This document shows positions 15,800 to 23,454 of a DNA stretch of 28,809 nucleotides, piece by piece; position 1 is the stretch's first letter; the number at the start of each line of letters is the position of its first letter. Origin of the DNA: JBCCOW01 sp038749105. GTDB taxonomy: Bacteria; Planctomycetota; Phycisphaerae; Phycisphaerales; Phycisphaeraceae. The stretch is from positions 1 through 28,809 of the forward strand of contig JBCDIM010000048.1 in NCBI GenBank assembly GCA_038749105.1. Direction: 5' to 3'. The position numbers were made by a program, and so were the translations under genes. The notes below the pieces were generated by a model that was given only the letters and a program-made list of their open reading frames with translations, ran no database searches and had not been told where the DNA came from.

Positions 15800-16078
15800 A
15801 TGGCCAAAGACCACCCGCCGCCCACCGCATCCCAACCGCCTGCGCCGCCCGCCTGGACCCAGGCCAAGCGGCCGACGTCGCCGCCGAAAGACCCCGAGCA
15901 GCGGATCCCCGCGTTCGAGCCGAAGGCATTGGCCGCCGTGCTCAAACCGCGGGGCGGGCACGCGGGCAAAAAGCCTGACCAGCTCAAGGCGGTGTGGGAC
16001 GCCCTGAGCCCGTACCAGCAGCGGAAGCTGCTCGGCCTGCTGCCCAAACCCAAAGACGCCGGCCAGGCGACCGACTGA
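15800..16078 (+). CDS. Small Pro-rich protein of unknown function
   Basis: 92 residues from ATG 15800 (CCCGGACCC upstream). Residues 1-35 are Pro/Ala/Lys-rich and probably disordered; residues 36-80 form a short helical domain, AFEPKALAAVLKPRG then KKPDQLKAVWDALSPYQQRK. It lies between the tail tube terminator and the tail-assembly chaperone, so it is a tail or assembly protein by context only. No family recognised. It is followed by a small hairpin (16085-16103) that separates it from the next start. Confidence 0.6.
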   Translation: MAKDHPPPTASQPPAPPAWTQAKRPTSPPKDPEQRIPAFEPKALAAVLKPRGGHAGKKPDQLKAVWDALSPYQQRKLLGLLPKPKDAGQATD

Positions 16079-16084
16079 CCCGAT

Positions 16085-16103
16085 CGGCCCGGCGTTCGGG
16101 CCG
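16085..16103 (+). other. Small intergenic hairpin
   Basis: CGGCCCG (16085-16091) and CGGGCCG (16097-16103) form a 7-bp perfect stem with loop GCGTT. There is no T tract. It may be an RNA stability element or weak attenuator before the chaperone gene. Confidence 0.35.
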
Positions 16104-16135
16104 TGCTGTGTGAACCACGTGATGCGAGGTGCGTG

Positions 16136-16837
16136 ATGCCCGAAGAGATGAAGACCGACCCGCCCCCACCGCCACCGGCCGACGACGCGCAGGCCGAGGG
16201 CCTGCCGGACCTGATCGCAGACGAGTCAAATGACGCCGACGACTGGTCGATCGACCTGACCGACCCGTTTCTGCCGATCCGGATGACGCCCAAGCGGCTG
16301 CAGCAGGCGGACCCCAAACCCGTGTTTGTCTTCGCCAGCCCGACCGGCGCGGACATGCGGCGTCTGCGGCCGGCGTGGTCGGCGTTGGAGTCGCTGGGGA
16401 AGGACGGGCAGCCCGTCACCGAGGAAGCCGCCGAGGCCGCCCAGGCCGGCATCTACGACGCCTTGGCGGGCCAGCTGATCCGGTGGGAGCACGTGCGGCA
16501 CCGCACGCGGGGCAAGCTCAAGTGGGACGACGCGGAGCCAGTGACGGGCGAGCTGCTCTCCGAGGTGCTCTCGGAGCCGGACGCGGACGAGATGCTGCTG
16601 TCGCTGCTCATCGGGGCCCAGCTGGGGGTGCCGGACCAAAAAAAATCAGAGCAGCAGCCGCCACTCGGTTCGGTGGCTGCTGCCCCCAGCGATGCCGAGC
16701 CGGGACCGCCTTCGCCCCCAGCCCCGAGCGGCCCTGGCCCATCACCGTCGGCGGAGTTGAGCCCGCCGCCGACCCCGGAACTGGACCCGCCGACGCAGCG
16801 CGGGGCAAGGGCGGACGGGCACGGGATGCCGGGCTGA
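16136..16837 (+). CDS. Tail assembly chaperone, gpG-like (zero-frame product)
   Basis: 233 residues from ATG 16136, chosen because GAGGTG at 16126-16131 lies just upstream; a GTG at 16103 falls in a hairpin. After a Pro/Asp-rich leader, residues about 35-170 form the folded part: DWSIDLTDPFLPIRMTPKRL, VFVFASPTGADMRRLRPAW, IYDALAGQLIRWEHV and LLSLLIGAQLG. The last 63 residues, after the A8 run at 16638-16645, are Pro/Ser-rich with no folded look. The gene stands directly before the tape measure, as lambda G does, and overlaps a second frame reached by a -1 slip. Such proteins coat the tape measure during tail assembly and are absent from virions. Family identity is by position and the frameshift, not by clear sequence match. 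Confidence 0.75.
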   Translation: MPEEMKTDPPPPPPADDAQAEGLPDLIADESNDADDWSIDLTDPFLPIRMTPKRLQQADPKPVFVFASPTGADMRRLRPAWSALESLGKDGQPVTEEAAEAAQAGIYDALAGQLIRWEHVRHRTRGKLKWDDAEPVTGELLSEVLSEPDADEMLLSLLIGAQLGVPDQKKSEQQPPLGSVAAAPSDAEPGPPSPPAPSGPGPSPSAELSPPPTPELDPPTQRGARADGHGMPG

Positions 16838-17046
16838 CCGGCTGCCCGCTGGAAGTGCTGCCGCCGAGCGTGTGGCGGCTGCTTGACGCGGCGGCGGAGT
16901 ACCGGCGGGGCATCCTGCCGGGGGCGGGCGGGATGGACGATCAGCCGGCGTGGCTGATCGAGGCCCTGCGTTTCGCGGCCGGCGAGCTGACCACCGCCGA
17001 GCACGACATGGCCGAACGCCTGCGGAAGAACGCCCCGAAGACCTGA
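16136..17046 (+). CDS. Tail assembly chaperone frameshift product, gpGT-like
   Basis: A -1 slip at CAA AAA AAA (16637-16645) would join 170 zero-frame codons to 133 codons of the overlapping frame (ATC at 16645 to the stop at 17044-17046), giving 303 residues. The added part ends in a compact helical domain: PLEVLPPSVWRLLDAAAEYR, PAWLIEALRFAAGEL and ERLRKNAP. That part has no convincing start of its own: the ATG at 16826 is in the zero frame, and the best local codon is a GTG near 16854. The tape measure starts 15 bases later. In lambda the T extension binds both the chaperone and the tape measure. Alternatives are a separate small gene with a non-ATG start, or a sequencing error in the A run. 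Confidence 0.72.
16639..16683 (+). promoter_or_regulatory. -1 programmed ribosomal frameshift signal
   Basis: Slippery heptamer A AAA AAA (16639-16645) in the correct phase, 5-base spacer, then a stem-loop: GCAGCAG (16651-16657) with CTGCTGC (16677-16683) and CCAC (16661-16664) with GTGG (16673-16676), bulge CCG, loop TCGGTTCG. An A8 run is conspicuous in this GC-rich sequence. It matches the G/GT strategy conserved among long-tailed phages. Confidence 0.75.
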
Positions 17047-17061
17047 GCCCCACGAAACCCT

Positions 17062-19692
17062 ATGGCCTCACGCGTTGACCTCATCCTTGGTGCCCGCGAC
17101 CAGGCCACCGCCAAGGTGGACCGGTTCGAGCGTCGGTTCGGTCGCTTCGCCCGGAACATGGTGTCGATGCAGGGCCTGATCGCGGGGGCGGCGTCGGGCG
17201 TGGCGTTGACACGTCTGGTCCGGGGCAGCTTCGAGGCGTTGGCGGTGCAGGAGCAGGCCGAGGCCCGGCTGCGGTCCGCGTTGGAGGACGCGGGGGATGT
17301 CGACGCGTCAACGATGGCGATGGTGGAGCGCTTCGCGTCGGCGTTGCAGCGACAGTCGACGATCGGGGACGAGGCGACGATCAGCCTCGCGGCGTATTTG
17401 TCCACGCTCTCCGGGCTGGCCGGCGGCCCGCTGATCGAGGCGACCCGGCAGACCACGGGCTTGGCGAAAGCGACCAACCAGGGGGCGGAGCAGATCGGGC
17501 GGGCGTACCTGCTCGCGTTGCAGGGCAACTTCACGATGCTCAACCGGTACATCCCGGCGCTGCGTTCGCTGCAGACCAACGAGGAGCGGCTGGCCGAGGT
17601 GCACCGGCTTTCGGCCAAGGGGCTGGGCCTGCTTCAAGACGAAGCGGACACCGCGTCGGGTCGTTACACCCAGTTCAAAAACACGGCCGGCGACTTGGCG
17701 GAGGAACTTGGCGAGCGGCTCGCGCCGGCGATCGACGCCGTCACCACCTCGGGCCAGGCGGCGGTCGGGGCGATCCGGCTGTGGTCCGGCACGCTCGACG
17801 AAAACGCGACGGCGGCCGAGATCAGCCGGGGGCGTAACGCGCAATTAACGGCGGTGACGGCAGGTCTGGGTCTCGGGTACCTGTTGGTAGGCCGGCGGGC
17901 GATCGTCATGGCCTCGGGCATCAATGTCTCAGCGGCGGCGTTGCGGGCTCAGCGTCTGGCAGCGCTCGGGGCACACGGTCGGATCGGGGCGGTGACGCGC
18001 AGCTTGGGGCGGATGCGGATTGCACAGTTGGCAGCGAGGGCGTCGACTTTTGCGTTGAACACCGCCTTGCAAGGCGGTCTACTCGTTGGGCTCGGGCTAG
18101 TGACGCAGGCGTTCATCCGAGCTCGGCAAGAGAACATCCGCTATTCCGACTCTCTAAACCGAACGCTCACCGAGACAGGCTTGGATCGGGCTGTATTCCT
18201 GCCGGCTCATCTGCTGCCCGGTGGCGAAGATGCGATCCAGCGGAATCGAAACAACGTCGCCCTTGAGAAGGCGCAAGAGCAACTAAAGCAGAACCGGAAA
18301 GAGCTTGGTGACGCACGGCGTGATGTTGCCTTGATCGACGACCCAGAGCAGCGGGCAAATGCCGCCGGGCGGATTGTCAGTCTGCTCCAGCGCGAGATCG
18401 AGCTTCTTAGAGAACTGGACCGTGTGCGGGAACAGCGAGACCGCCGTCTCGCCAAAGAGCGGGCCGATGCCGCGCGGGATAGCTTCGACCCCGATGATCC
18501 AGAGAACATCTGGCGATCGGCCTCAGCAGCTGCTGGGTCTGTGATGACGGTGTTTGAGATCAACCGTCAGCGGTCGGAAGAGATCACTGAGCGGTCGGTC
18601 CAGCGCATCCGGGATCAGATTGCGCAGCTCAATGCAGAAATGCGGTCTGGGTTTGCTGCGACCGTGTTACTGGCCGGGAGCGAAGCCGAGCAAGGCCGGC
18701 GGCTATTGGGCCGGGAGGGGTTGTTTGCCGGTTTGCTGGCCCGCTCGCGGGCTCAGCTGCGGCAACTGGTCTCCGAGACCGCCCGGCACATCGAGCGGGC
18801 ACGGGCCGACCTGGCCCAGGCCCAGGCCAAGGCGGTCGGGTTCGCCGGCGGGCCGATCGAGGCCGAGGCCGCCCGCATCCGGGCCGAGAGCGAACGGCTG
18901 CGGGAGGCCCTCACCGCGGGGCTCGCGGCGGCGACGCCCGGCGAGCGGTCGGCCATCACCGAGCAGATCGAGGCGGTCCAGGCCGCGGCCGAGCAGCGGC
19001 TCGCCGAGATGATGCGCGACGCCGAACGCCGGCGGCTGGACTTCATCAGCTCGCCGCTCGAGCGTGAGGTCCGGATGATCGAGGACCGCAAGGCGTCGCT
19101 GCTCGACGAGCTCGACGAGCTGCGACGGATCGGCCGGCTGGCGGAAGACGAGGCGGAACGGCGGGCCCGGGCCGTGCGTGAGGCGGCCGGCCGGGAGATC
19201 GCCGAAACCCGGCAACGCGAACGGGAGCTGCGGGAGTCGGCGGGAGGCGGCGGCATCGCGTCCGCCCTGCGTCCTCAGCTGCCGGCCGCGGTGGAGCTGT
19301 CGGCCCGGTTCAGCGGGCTCGCGGGCGCCCAGCGGTCGCAGGCCGTGGTCGCGGCCCGGGCGGCGCAGCAGCGGGAGCGGATGGCGGCCTTGATCCAGCA
19401 GGGCGTGCAGCTGCTGCGGGAGCGGCTGGCGGTCGCCGGCGCGGCCATCCGGGTGGCGGGACCGGGTCCCGGCGGCGGGCCGATCGTGACCGTGCCCGGG
19501 CTCGGCGGCGGCGGCCCTGCCGGCGGTGGGGCGGGTGTGGAGGTGGCCGCGATGGGGAACAAGGTGTCGGGGCTCGAGTCAGAGGTGAAGTCGATGGGGA
19601 GCAAGCTGGACCGGGTGGTCGCGGCCTTGGAGGCGTTGGCGTCGGGGAAGAACGGGATCAAGCTGGTACCGGTTCGTTTGGGAGGGGCGTGA
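17062..19692 (+). CDS. Tail length tape measure protein
   Basis: 876 residues from ATG 17062, the longest protein here. N-terminal part typical of tape measures: DQATAKVDRFERRFGRFARN, IAGAASGVALTRLV, GNFTMLNRYIPALRSL, and TASGRYTQFKNTAGDLAEELGERLAPAI. Long charged helices with coiled-coil look fill about 390-760 (for example ELLRELDRVREQRDRRLAKE). A hydrophobic stretch sits near residues 325-350 (LNTALQGGLLVGLGLVTQAF), and Gly/Pro-rich spacers near the end. It sets tail length and is ejected with DNA; at the usual 0.15 nm per residue the tail would be about 130 nm. Codons between about 17,830 and 18,720 are clearly less GC-rich than the rest, suggesting an exchanged segment. Confidence 0.93.
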   Translation: MASRVDLILGARDQATAKVDRFERRFGRFARNMVSMQGLIAGAASGVALTRLVRGSFEALAVQEQAEARLRSALEDAGDVDASTMAMVERFASALQRQSTIGDEATISLAAYLSTLSGLAGGPLIEATRQTTGLAKATNQGAEQIGRAYLLALQGNFTMLNRYIPALRSLQTNEERLAEVHRLSAKGLGLLQDEADTASGRYTQFKNTAGDLAEELGERLAPAIDAVTTSGQAAVGAIRLWSGTLDENATAAEISRGRNAQLTAVTAGLGLGYLLVGRRAIVMASGINVSAAALRAQRLAALGAHGRIGAVTRSLGRMRIAQLAARASTFALNTALQGGLLVGLGLVTQAFIRARQENIRYSDSLNRTLTETGLDRAVFLPAHLLPGGEDAIQRNRNNVALEKAQEQLKQNRKELGDARRDVALIDDPEQRANAAGRIVSLLQREIELLRELDRVREQRDRRLAKERADAARDSFDPDDPENIWRSASAAAGSVMTVFEINRQRSEEITERSVQRIRDQIAQLNAEMRSGFAATVLLAGSEAEQGRRLLGREGLFAGLLARSRAQLRQLVSETARHIERARADLAQAQAKAVGFAGGPIEAEAARIRAESERLREALTAGLAAATPGERSAITEQIEAVQAAAEQRLAEMMRDAERRRLDFISSPLEREVRMIEDRKASLLDELDELRRIGRLAEDEAERRARAVREAAGREIAETRQRERELRESAGGGGIASALRPQLPAAVELSARFSGLAGAQRSQAVVAARAAQQRERMAALIQQGVQLLRERLAVAGAAIRVAGPGPGGGPIVTVPGLGGGGPAGGGAGVEVAAMGNKVSGLESEVKSMGSKLDRVVAALEALASGKNGIKLVPVRLGGA

Positions 19693-19693
19693 C

Positions 19694-20563
19694 ATGGCGC
19701 TGAGCCAAGACGACCTGAGCCGCGAGATCGCGCCTGGGGCGGCGCTGTCGTTCGACGACGAAGGCCGGGTGTCGGACACCCGACGCTTTGAAGTCGCGGC
19801 CTACTCCCCGCTCGACGCGCTTGGCTACGTCTTCGGGCGTTGGGGCATCCGGCGCGGCGTGATCCACCAAACGTCCTACGGCGAGGTGCCCGACCTGCGG
19901 TCGCGGTGCCTCACGCAGTCCGTGGAGACGAAGCTGCCGGCCAATGACGAGGGCGGGCTGGGCTCTTACATCGTGTCGTTCACGTTCGGCATCCGAGACG
20001 GCGGCACTGAGCCGGAGGCCGACCCAGACGCGCCGGCGTCGTACGACTACGACTCGGCGCTCACGAGCGGGCCGATCGACCTAGACCGCAACGGCGAGCC
20101 GATCACCAACTCGGCGGGCGCCGTATTGGACCCGCCGATCACCGACGCCGAGGGCACGCTCACGCTCCGCATCGTGAACTACTACGCGAGCTTCAGCCCG
20201 CGGCTGCTGGTCAAGTTCCGCAACGGGATCAGCAGCCGGGACTGGACGCCGAAGGACCCGGACGGGGAAGGGGCGACGCTGCGTGCCGGTGAGGTGCGGG
20301 TCAAGCGGATGCGGCGGCGTCGGGTGCAGGAGGGGCTGGTGCGGGTGGAGATGCTGCTGGACATCCGCGAGAACGACACCGTGCCGGGCGTTGAGCACGA
20401 GGGCCACGACAAGGTCGTTCAGGAGCGGGGGATCGGGCCCGAGGGGGTCCCGGTGTTGCTGGACGCGGTGGGTTACGTGGTGGGCACGCCGAACGCCGGC
20501 GAGGCGGCGAAGAAGGTGGTGCAGGTCGGGAAACTGGTGGACCTTAATGAGCTGGGGGTGTAG
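19694..20563 (+). CDS. Distal tail protein of unknown family
   Basis: 289 residues from ATG 19694, with GGGAGG just upstream and one base after the tape measure stop. Mixed alpha/beta: RFEVAAYSPLDALGYVFGRW, CLTQSVETKLPANDEGG, YIVSFTFGIRD, TLTLRIVNYYASFSPRLLVKF, and EVRVKRMRRRRVQEGLVRVE (very basic). It occupies the slot right after the tape measure, where phages encode Dit or minor tail proteins that start the baseplate. No clear family match; the assignment is positional. The next gene starts two bases after its stop. Confidence 0.65.
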   Translation: MALSQDDLSREIAPGAALSFDDEGRVSDTRRFEVAAYSPLDALGYVFGRWGIRRGVIHQTSYGEVPDLRSRCLTQSVETKLPANDEGGLGSYIVSFTFGIRDGGTEPEADPDAPASYDYDSALTSGPIDLDRNGEPITNSAGAVLDPPITDAEGTLTLRIVNYYASFSPRLLVKFRNGISSRDWTPKDPDGEGATLRAGEVRVKRMRRRRVQEGLVRVEMLLDIRENDTVPGVEHEGHDKVVQERGIGPEGVPVLLDAVGYVVGTPNAGEAAKKVVQVGKLVDLNELGV

Positions 20564-20565
20564 CC

Positions 20566-21849
20566 GTGCTCAACGCGTTAGTTCCAACGTACACAGCCGA
20601 CGACCTGCGGCTCATGCAGGACCTGCTGCAGATGCTCCGCCGTGTCGAGGGCGGCGGGGGGATCCGCGTGGACGCGGTGCCGGGTGCGGGGCTGACGATC
20701 AGCGGGCTGGGCGGGGCGGCGGGGCGGACCGAGGGTATTTACGCCGAAGTGACCGGCGACGAGGCTGAGGCTTCGTCGGGACCCACGGGGCTCTCGTGGA
20801 AGCGGGTGGTCAGTGATGACGCTGGTGGATGGGTGGACGACCCTGCGGGTTTGGTGGGGACGGGCACCGCGTTCGGCATCAACGGCGAGCGCCCCGCGAT
20901 CGGGACGCGGGTGTGGCTGCGCGTGGCGGGCATGATCGACGACGGGTCGGGGGGGCAGGTGCCGATGTATCTGTTTGGCCACGGCGACATAGAGTTTACG
21001 GCTGAAATTACCGGCGGCAGTGGAGCATACTCATGGAAGCTGAAAACGCTAGACGGCACGTCGGACGCATCCCCGGCGGTAACAGGCACGGACAACGCGG
21101 TTGATATACAGGGATGGGAGAATATTGCCGCGGGCACAATCGTCCGTATGTGGAGGAGCAGCATTGATGAGCAGGGTGACGAGGCGTTTGCTTTTGATGT
21201 TTCTCGAGGCGTGTCCGTCAACGAGGACTCGCCGAAGGATTTGGTGCCGCAACCGGCAGCCGATACCGACACAACTGCATGGGATGTAGAAGCTGATGGC
21301 GAGCCGCTCGAGGCCCGACTGTCGCGTGTGCGCTTCACGGATGGCCTAATGAAGATGTGGAGCAGGATATGGAAGGCGACAAGCAACGGGAATCTGCAAA
21401 ACGCTGGAGTGGAGGATGCCTACGAGCTGAGTGGCCCGGCCCCCAACGGTGATTACACAGAGCACGTCACAATTCAGCAGCAGACGGACACAACGGGTCG
21501 GCTTTACCACAACGACCCACTCGACGAAGACGCGGCACGCTCTGGCGACATTGTGACCCAGATTACGGGATCGGGACCGGGGGCAAATGGTGGCGACACT
21601 TTATCGTGGACGACGAAGAACTTAAGCAACGACAGCAAGGGCCACACTCGAGGTATTGAAGATGGGACGTCTCCCCAAGAGATCAGAATCCCGACAAGCG
21701 TTGATCATCTTGACGGCGTCTGTGCGGCCGTCACCGCCTGCCTGAAGGCCCTTCCGGGTTACGACGCCAGCGCTACGCAATCGCTGGACAACGTGGGAGG
21801 CGCTCTCACCTGGCGGACTTATGACGACTGCTCGACGGGGGGGGCGTGA
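20566..21849 (+). CDS. Minor tail protein, mosaic, unknown family
   Basis: 427 residues from GTG 20566. Residues 1-25 are helical (TADDLRLMQDLLQMLRRVEG), then a Gly-rich turn (VPGAGLTISGLGGAAG). Residues about 55-140 are beta-rich (GTRVWLRVAGMIDDGSGG), and residues about 140-427 include an Ig-like stretch (EFTAEITGGSGAYSWKLKTL) and a Ser/Thr/Asp-rich end with CAAVTACLKALPG. GC content falls sharply at about 20,985, in the middle of the gene: 47 of 60 bases are G or C at 20641-20700 against 33 of 60 at 21001-21060. The C-terminal two thirds may have been swapped in, as in host-contact proteins. It overlaps the next start (GTGATG at 21846-21851). Confidence 0.65.
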   Translation: MLNALVPTYTADDLRLMQDLLQMLRRVEGGGGIRVDAVPGAGLTISGLGGAAGRTEGIYAEVTGDEAEASSGPTGLSWKRVVSDDAGGWVDDPAGLVGTGTAFGINGERPAIGTRVWLRVAGMIDDGSGGQVPMYLFGHGDIEFTAEITGGSGAYSWKLKTLDGTSDASPAVTGTDNAVDIQGWENIAAGTIVRMWRSSIDEQGDEAFAFDVSRGVSVNEDSPKDLVPQPAADTDTTAWDVEADGEPLEARLSRVRFTDGLMKMWSRIWKATSNGNLQNAGVEDAYELSGPAPNGDYTEHVTIQQQTDTTGRLYHNDPLDEDAARSGDIVTQITGSGPGANGGDTLSWTTKNLSNDSKGHTRGIEDGTSPQEIRIPTSVDHLDGVCAAVTACLKALPGYDASATQSLDNVGGALTWRTYDDCSTGGA

Positions 21850-22415
21850 TGGCTGGACCGCTCTCGAAAGACGGCGCACCGATGACGGACAGTGGCAGCC
21901 CGGTTCAGGTGCCTTCGGGCAGCGATGCGGACAACTGCGAGTGCTGCGGCCCCGGCGACCCGTGTGCTTCATGCGACCCAACGGTAAGCGGCTCAAGTCC
22001 TGAGGATGCGGACGTAACGGGAATCACGCAGGTTTCGACCTCGGGGCTGTGTTCGGACGAAGACTGCACCACAAACAATACAGCCTACAGCTACGGCAGT
22101 TTTAGTGAGACGGCCGACTTCTGCGGGTGGAGCTGGAGCGGAACTAACAACCAGGCGGTGACGCTCATCTACTCCAAGAAAGACAATCTTGTGTTTGGCC
22201 CAATCGGGTTCGACACAATTGATGCTGACGAATGGGGCATCGTTTTGACCGCCAATGACGAAACGTTCCGCGATGCGACAGTTTATTGGGAGGCGAAAAC
22301 CACAGGCTTTGCCTGCGACAGCGGCAAAGTGTCGGGGACTCACACGTTCGGAAACCCTGGCGGGAACGAGTTCGGTTGCTGCGGCGGCACTCCCACGGTG
22401 ACCATAGACCCATGA
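21849..22415 (+). CDS. Cys-rich tail-region protein, unknown function
   Basis: 188 residues from ATG 21849; GTG 21846 in the same frame is an alternative. Residues about 28-48 hold a dense Cys cluster (CECCGPGDPCASCDP). Further Cys occur in LCSDEDCTTNN, FCGWSW, FACDSG and the C-terminal FGCCGG. The rest is beta-rich, with VTLIYSKKDNLVFGPIGFD. The Cys pattern suggests metal binding or disulfides in an extracellular tail-tip protein. Lower GC than neighbours. No family recognised. The stop overlaps the next gene (ATGA at 22412). Confidence 0.65.
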   Translation: MAGPLSKDGAPMTDSGSPVQVPSGSDADNCECCGPGDPCASCDPTVSGSSPEDADVTGITQVSTSGLCSDEDCTTNNTAYSYGSFSETADFCGWSWSGTNNQAVTLIYSKKDNLVFGPIGFDTIDADEWGIVLTANDETFRDATVYWEAKTTGFACDSGKVSGTHTFGNPGGNEFGCCGGTPTVTIDP

Positions 22416-22915
22416 CGCACGAACTGCCCCAGCTTCTGCCGTACTGCAAAGCGCCTCGAGAGCAGTTTTGTGCATCATGCCGGAGCCTTTCAAGGGGGCG
22501 GACGTTCCGCCGAAGGGCCTTGGAGCGTCACGGAATGGCTCAAGTCGGCGAGGATTTCGCTTGCCCTTTGGGTAAGCGGTGGGAGCAAGCCCCTGCAGCC
22601 GAGAGATCGACACCCAGGCCCAAAGGCCCCGGCGACCACTTCCACGACCTGATTGCAGCCAAGTACAGGATCACTCCCTGCCAGCGTTGCATCAAGATGA
22701 TCGGGCGGATGAACGAGCTGGGCGTTGAAGGCTGCCGGCGAAAGCGTGACGCGCTCCTCGATGAGATCTGGGAGCGCCGAGACGACGTGAAATTCAAGGG
22801 GTGGCGCAATATCGCCAAGAATCTGCCGGGGGCGAAGGGGCCGGCATTGCAGGAGCTGGGCGGGCTGTTTGACGAGGCGATGGGGTCGTGCTGTGACCCG
22901 CCGGATAAGGTCTGA
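22412..22915 (+). CDS. Cys-rich zinc-knuckle-like protein, unknown function
   Basis: 167 residues from ATG 22412, overlapping the upstream stop. Cys pairs: CKAPREQFCASC near residues 14-25, a CP in FACPLGKRW, and CQRCIKMIGRMNELGVEGCR near residues 90-110, followed by a charged helix (RRKRDALLDEIWERRDD) and a CC near the end. The middle motif (C-x-x-C, then a helix with MN-x-x-G and G-C-R) recalls small phage or planctomycete proteins of unknown role. It may fold around zinc and act as an assembly or DNA/RNA-binding factor, or with the preceding Cys-rich protein. Function unassigned. Confidence 0.65.
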   Translation: MTHELPQLLPYCKAPREQFCASCRSLSRGRTFRRRALERHGMAQVGEDFACPLGKRWEQAPAAERSTPRPKGPGDHFHDLIAAKYRITPCQRCIKMIGRMNELGVEGCRRKRDALLDEIWERRDDVKFKGWRNIAKNLPGAKGPALQELGGLFDEAMGSCCDPPDKV

Positions 22916-22917
22916 TC

Positions 22918-23391
22918 ATGCCTGACACCCTGAGCATCCCGATGGTCTTGCCGCCGGAGTCGGAGGGGGACCGGTTCGAGGTGGAGATTGACGGCGTAGT
23001 CCTGGGGGACCGGCTGGTCCTCGGGCGTTCGCTGGCGATCGCCGGCGGGATATCGGGTCGGCCGGCGTGGGGCAAGGGCCCGGCGACGGTGTGGGGGGGG
23101 GGGTCATGGGGCGGCCGGGCCGCTGCGGTCTGGGGCGAGGGCGTGTGGGGGTTTGGGGATTGGGGGCGGCTGTGGCGGGTGCTGGAGCTGACCACCCGCA
23201 GCCAGTTCGCCGCGGGCGACTACACGGTCCGCGTGCGGCGGGTGGACGCGGTTGGCAACGCCGGCGCGTGGTCGGTCACCGCGACGTACCGACACCGCCC
23301 TCAGCCGGCCGCACCGGCGTCGGTGCGGGCTGAGGGCGGCCGGCTGGTCTGGACGCACCCGACCGCGCCCACCACCCCGGCAGCACCCTGA
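22918..23391 (+). CDS. Trp/Gly-rich fibronectin-III-like tail protein
   Basis: 157 residues from ATG 22918, two bases after the previous stop. Residues about 50-82 are a Trp-Gly tract (WGKGPATVWGGGSWGG, then VWGEGVWGFGDWG). Residues about 88-125 form a beta sandwich edge (FAAGDYTVRVRRVDAVGNAG), followed by a Pro linker and RLVWTHP at the end. It may be an FN3-like module cut short at the second repeat. The same order occurs at 2587-3195. A surface-exposed carbohydrate-contact role is plausible, not shown. Confidence 0.6.
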   Translation: MPDTLSIPMVLPPESEGDRFEVEIDGVVLGDRLVLGRSLAIAGGISGRPAWGKGPATVWGGGSWGGRAAAVWGEGVWGFGDWGRLWRVLELTTRSQFAAGDYTVRVRRVDAVGNAGAWSVTATYRHRPQPAAPASVRAEGGRLVWTHPTAPTTPAAP

Positions 23392-23454
23392 GGTCGAGCG
23401 GGGCTGGCGGGCTTGGCTTTGCGCTGGGGGTGCTTAGGGGCTTAATGTGCGGTC

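Noticed and set aside
16638..16645. A8 run as a sequencing error splitting one gene
   Set aside because: Possible, but phase, stem-loop and gene position all match a frameshift site, so I kept the signal and named the error as an alternative.
23392..23454. Promoter in the gap before the last tail gene
   Set aside because: Shares CGAGCGGGGCT with the 7670 region, but no -35/-10 pair with proper spacing was seen.
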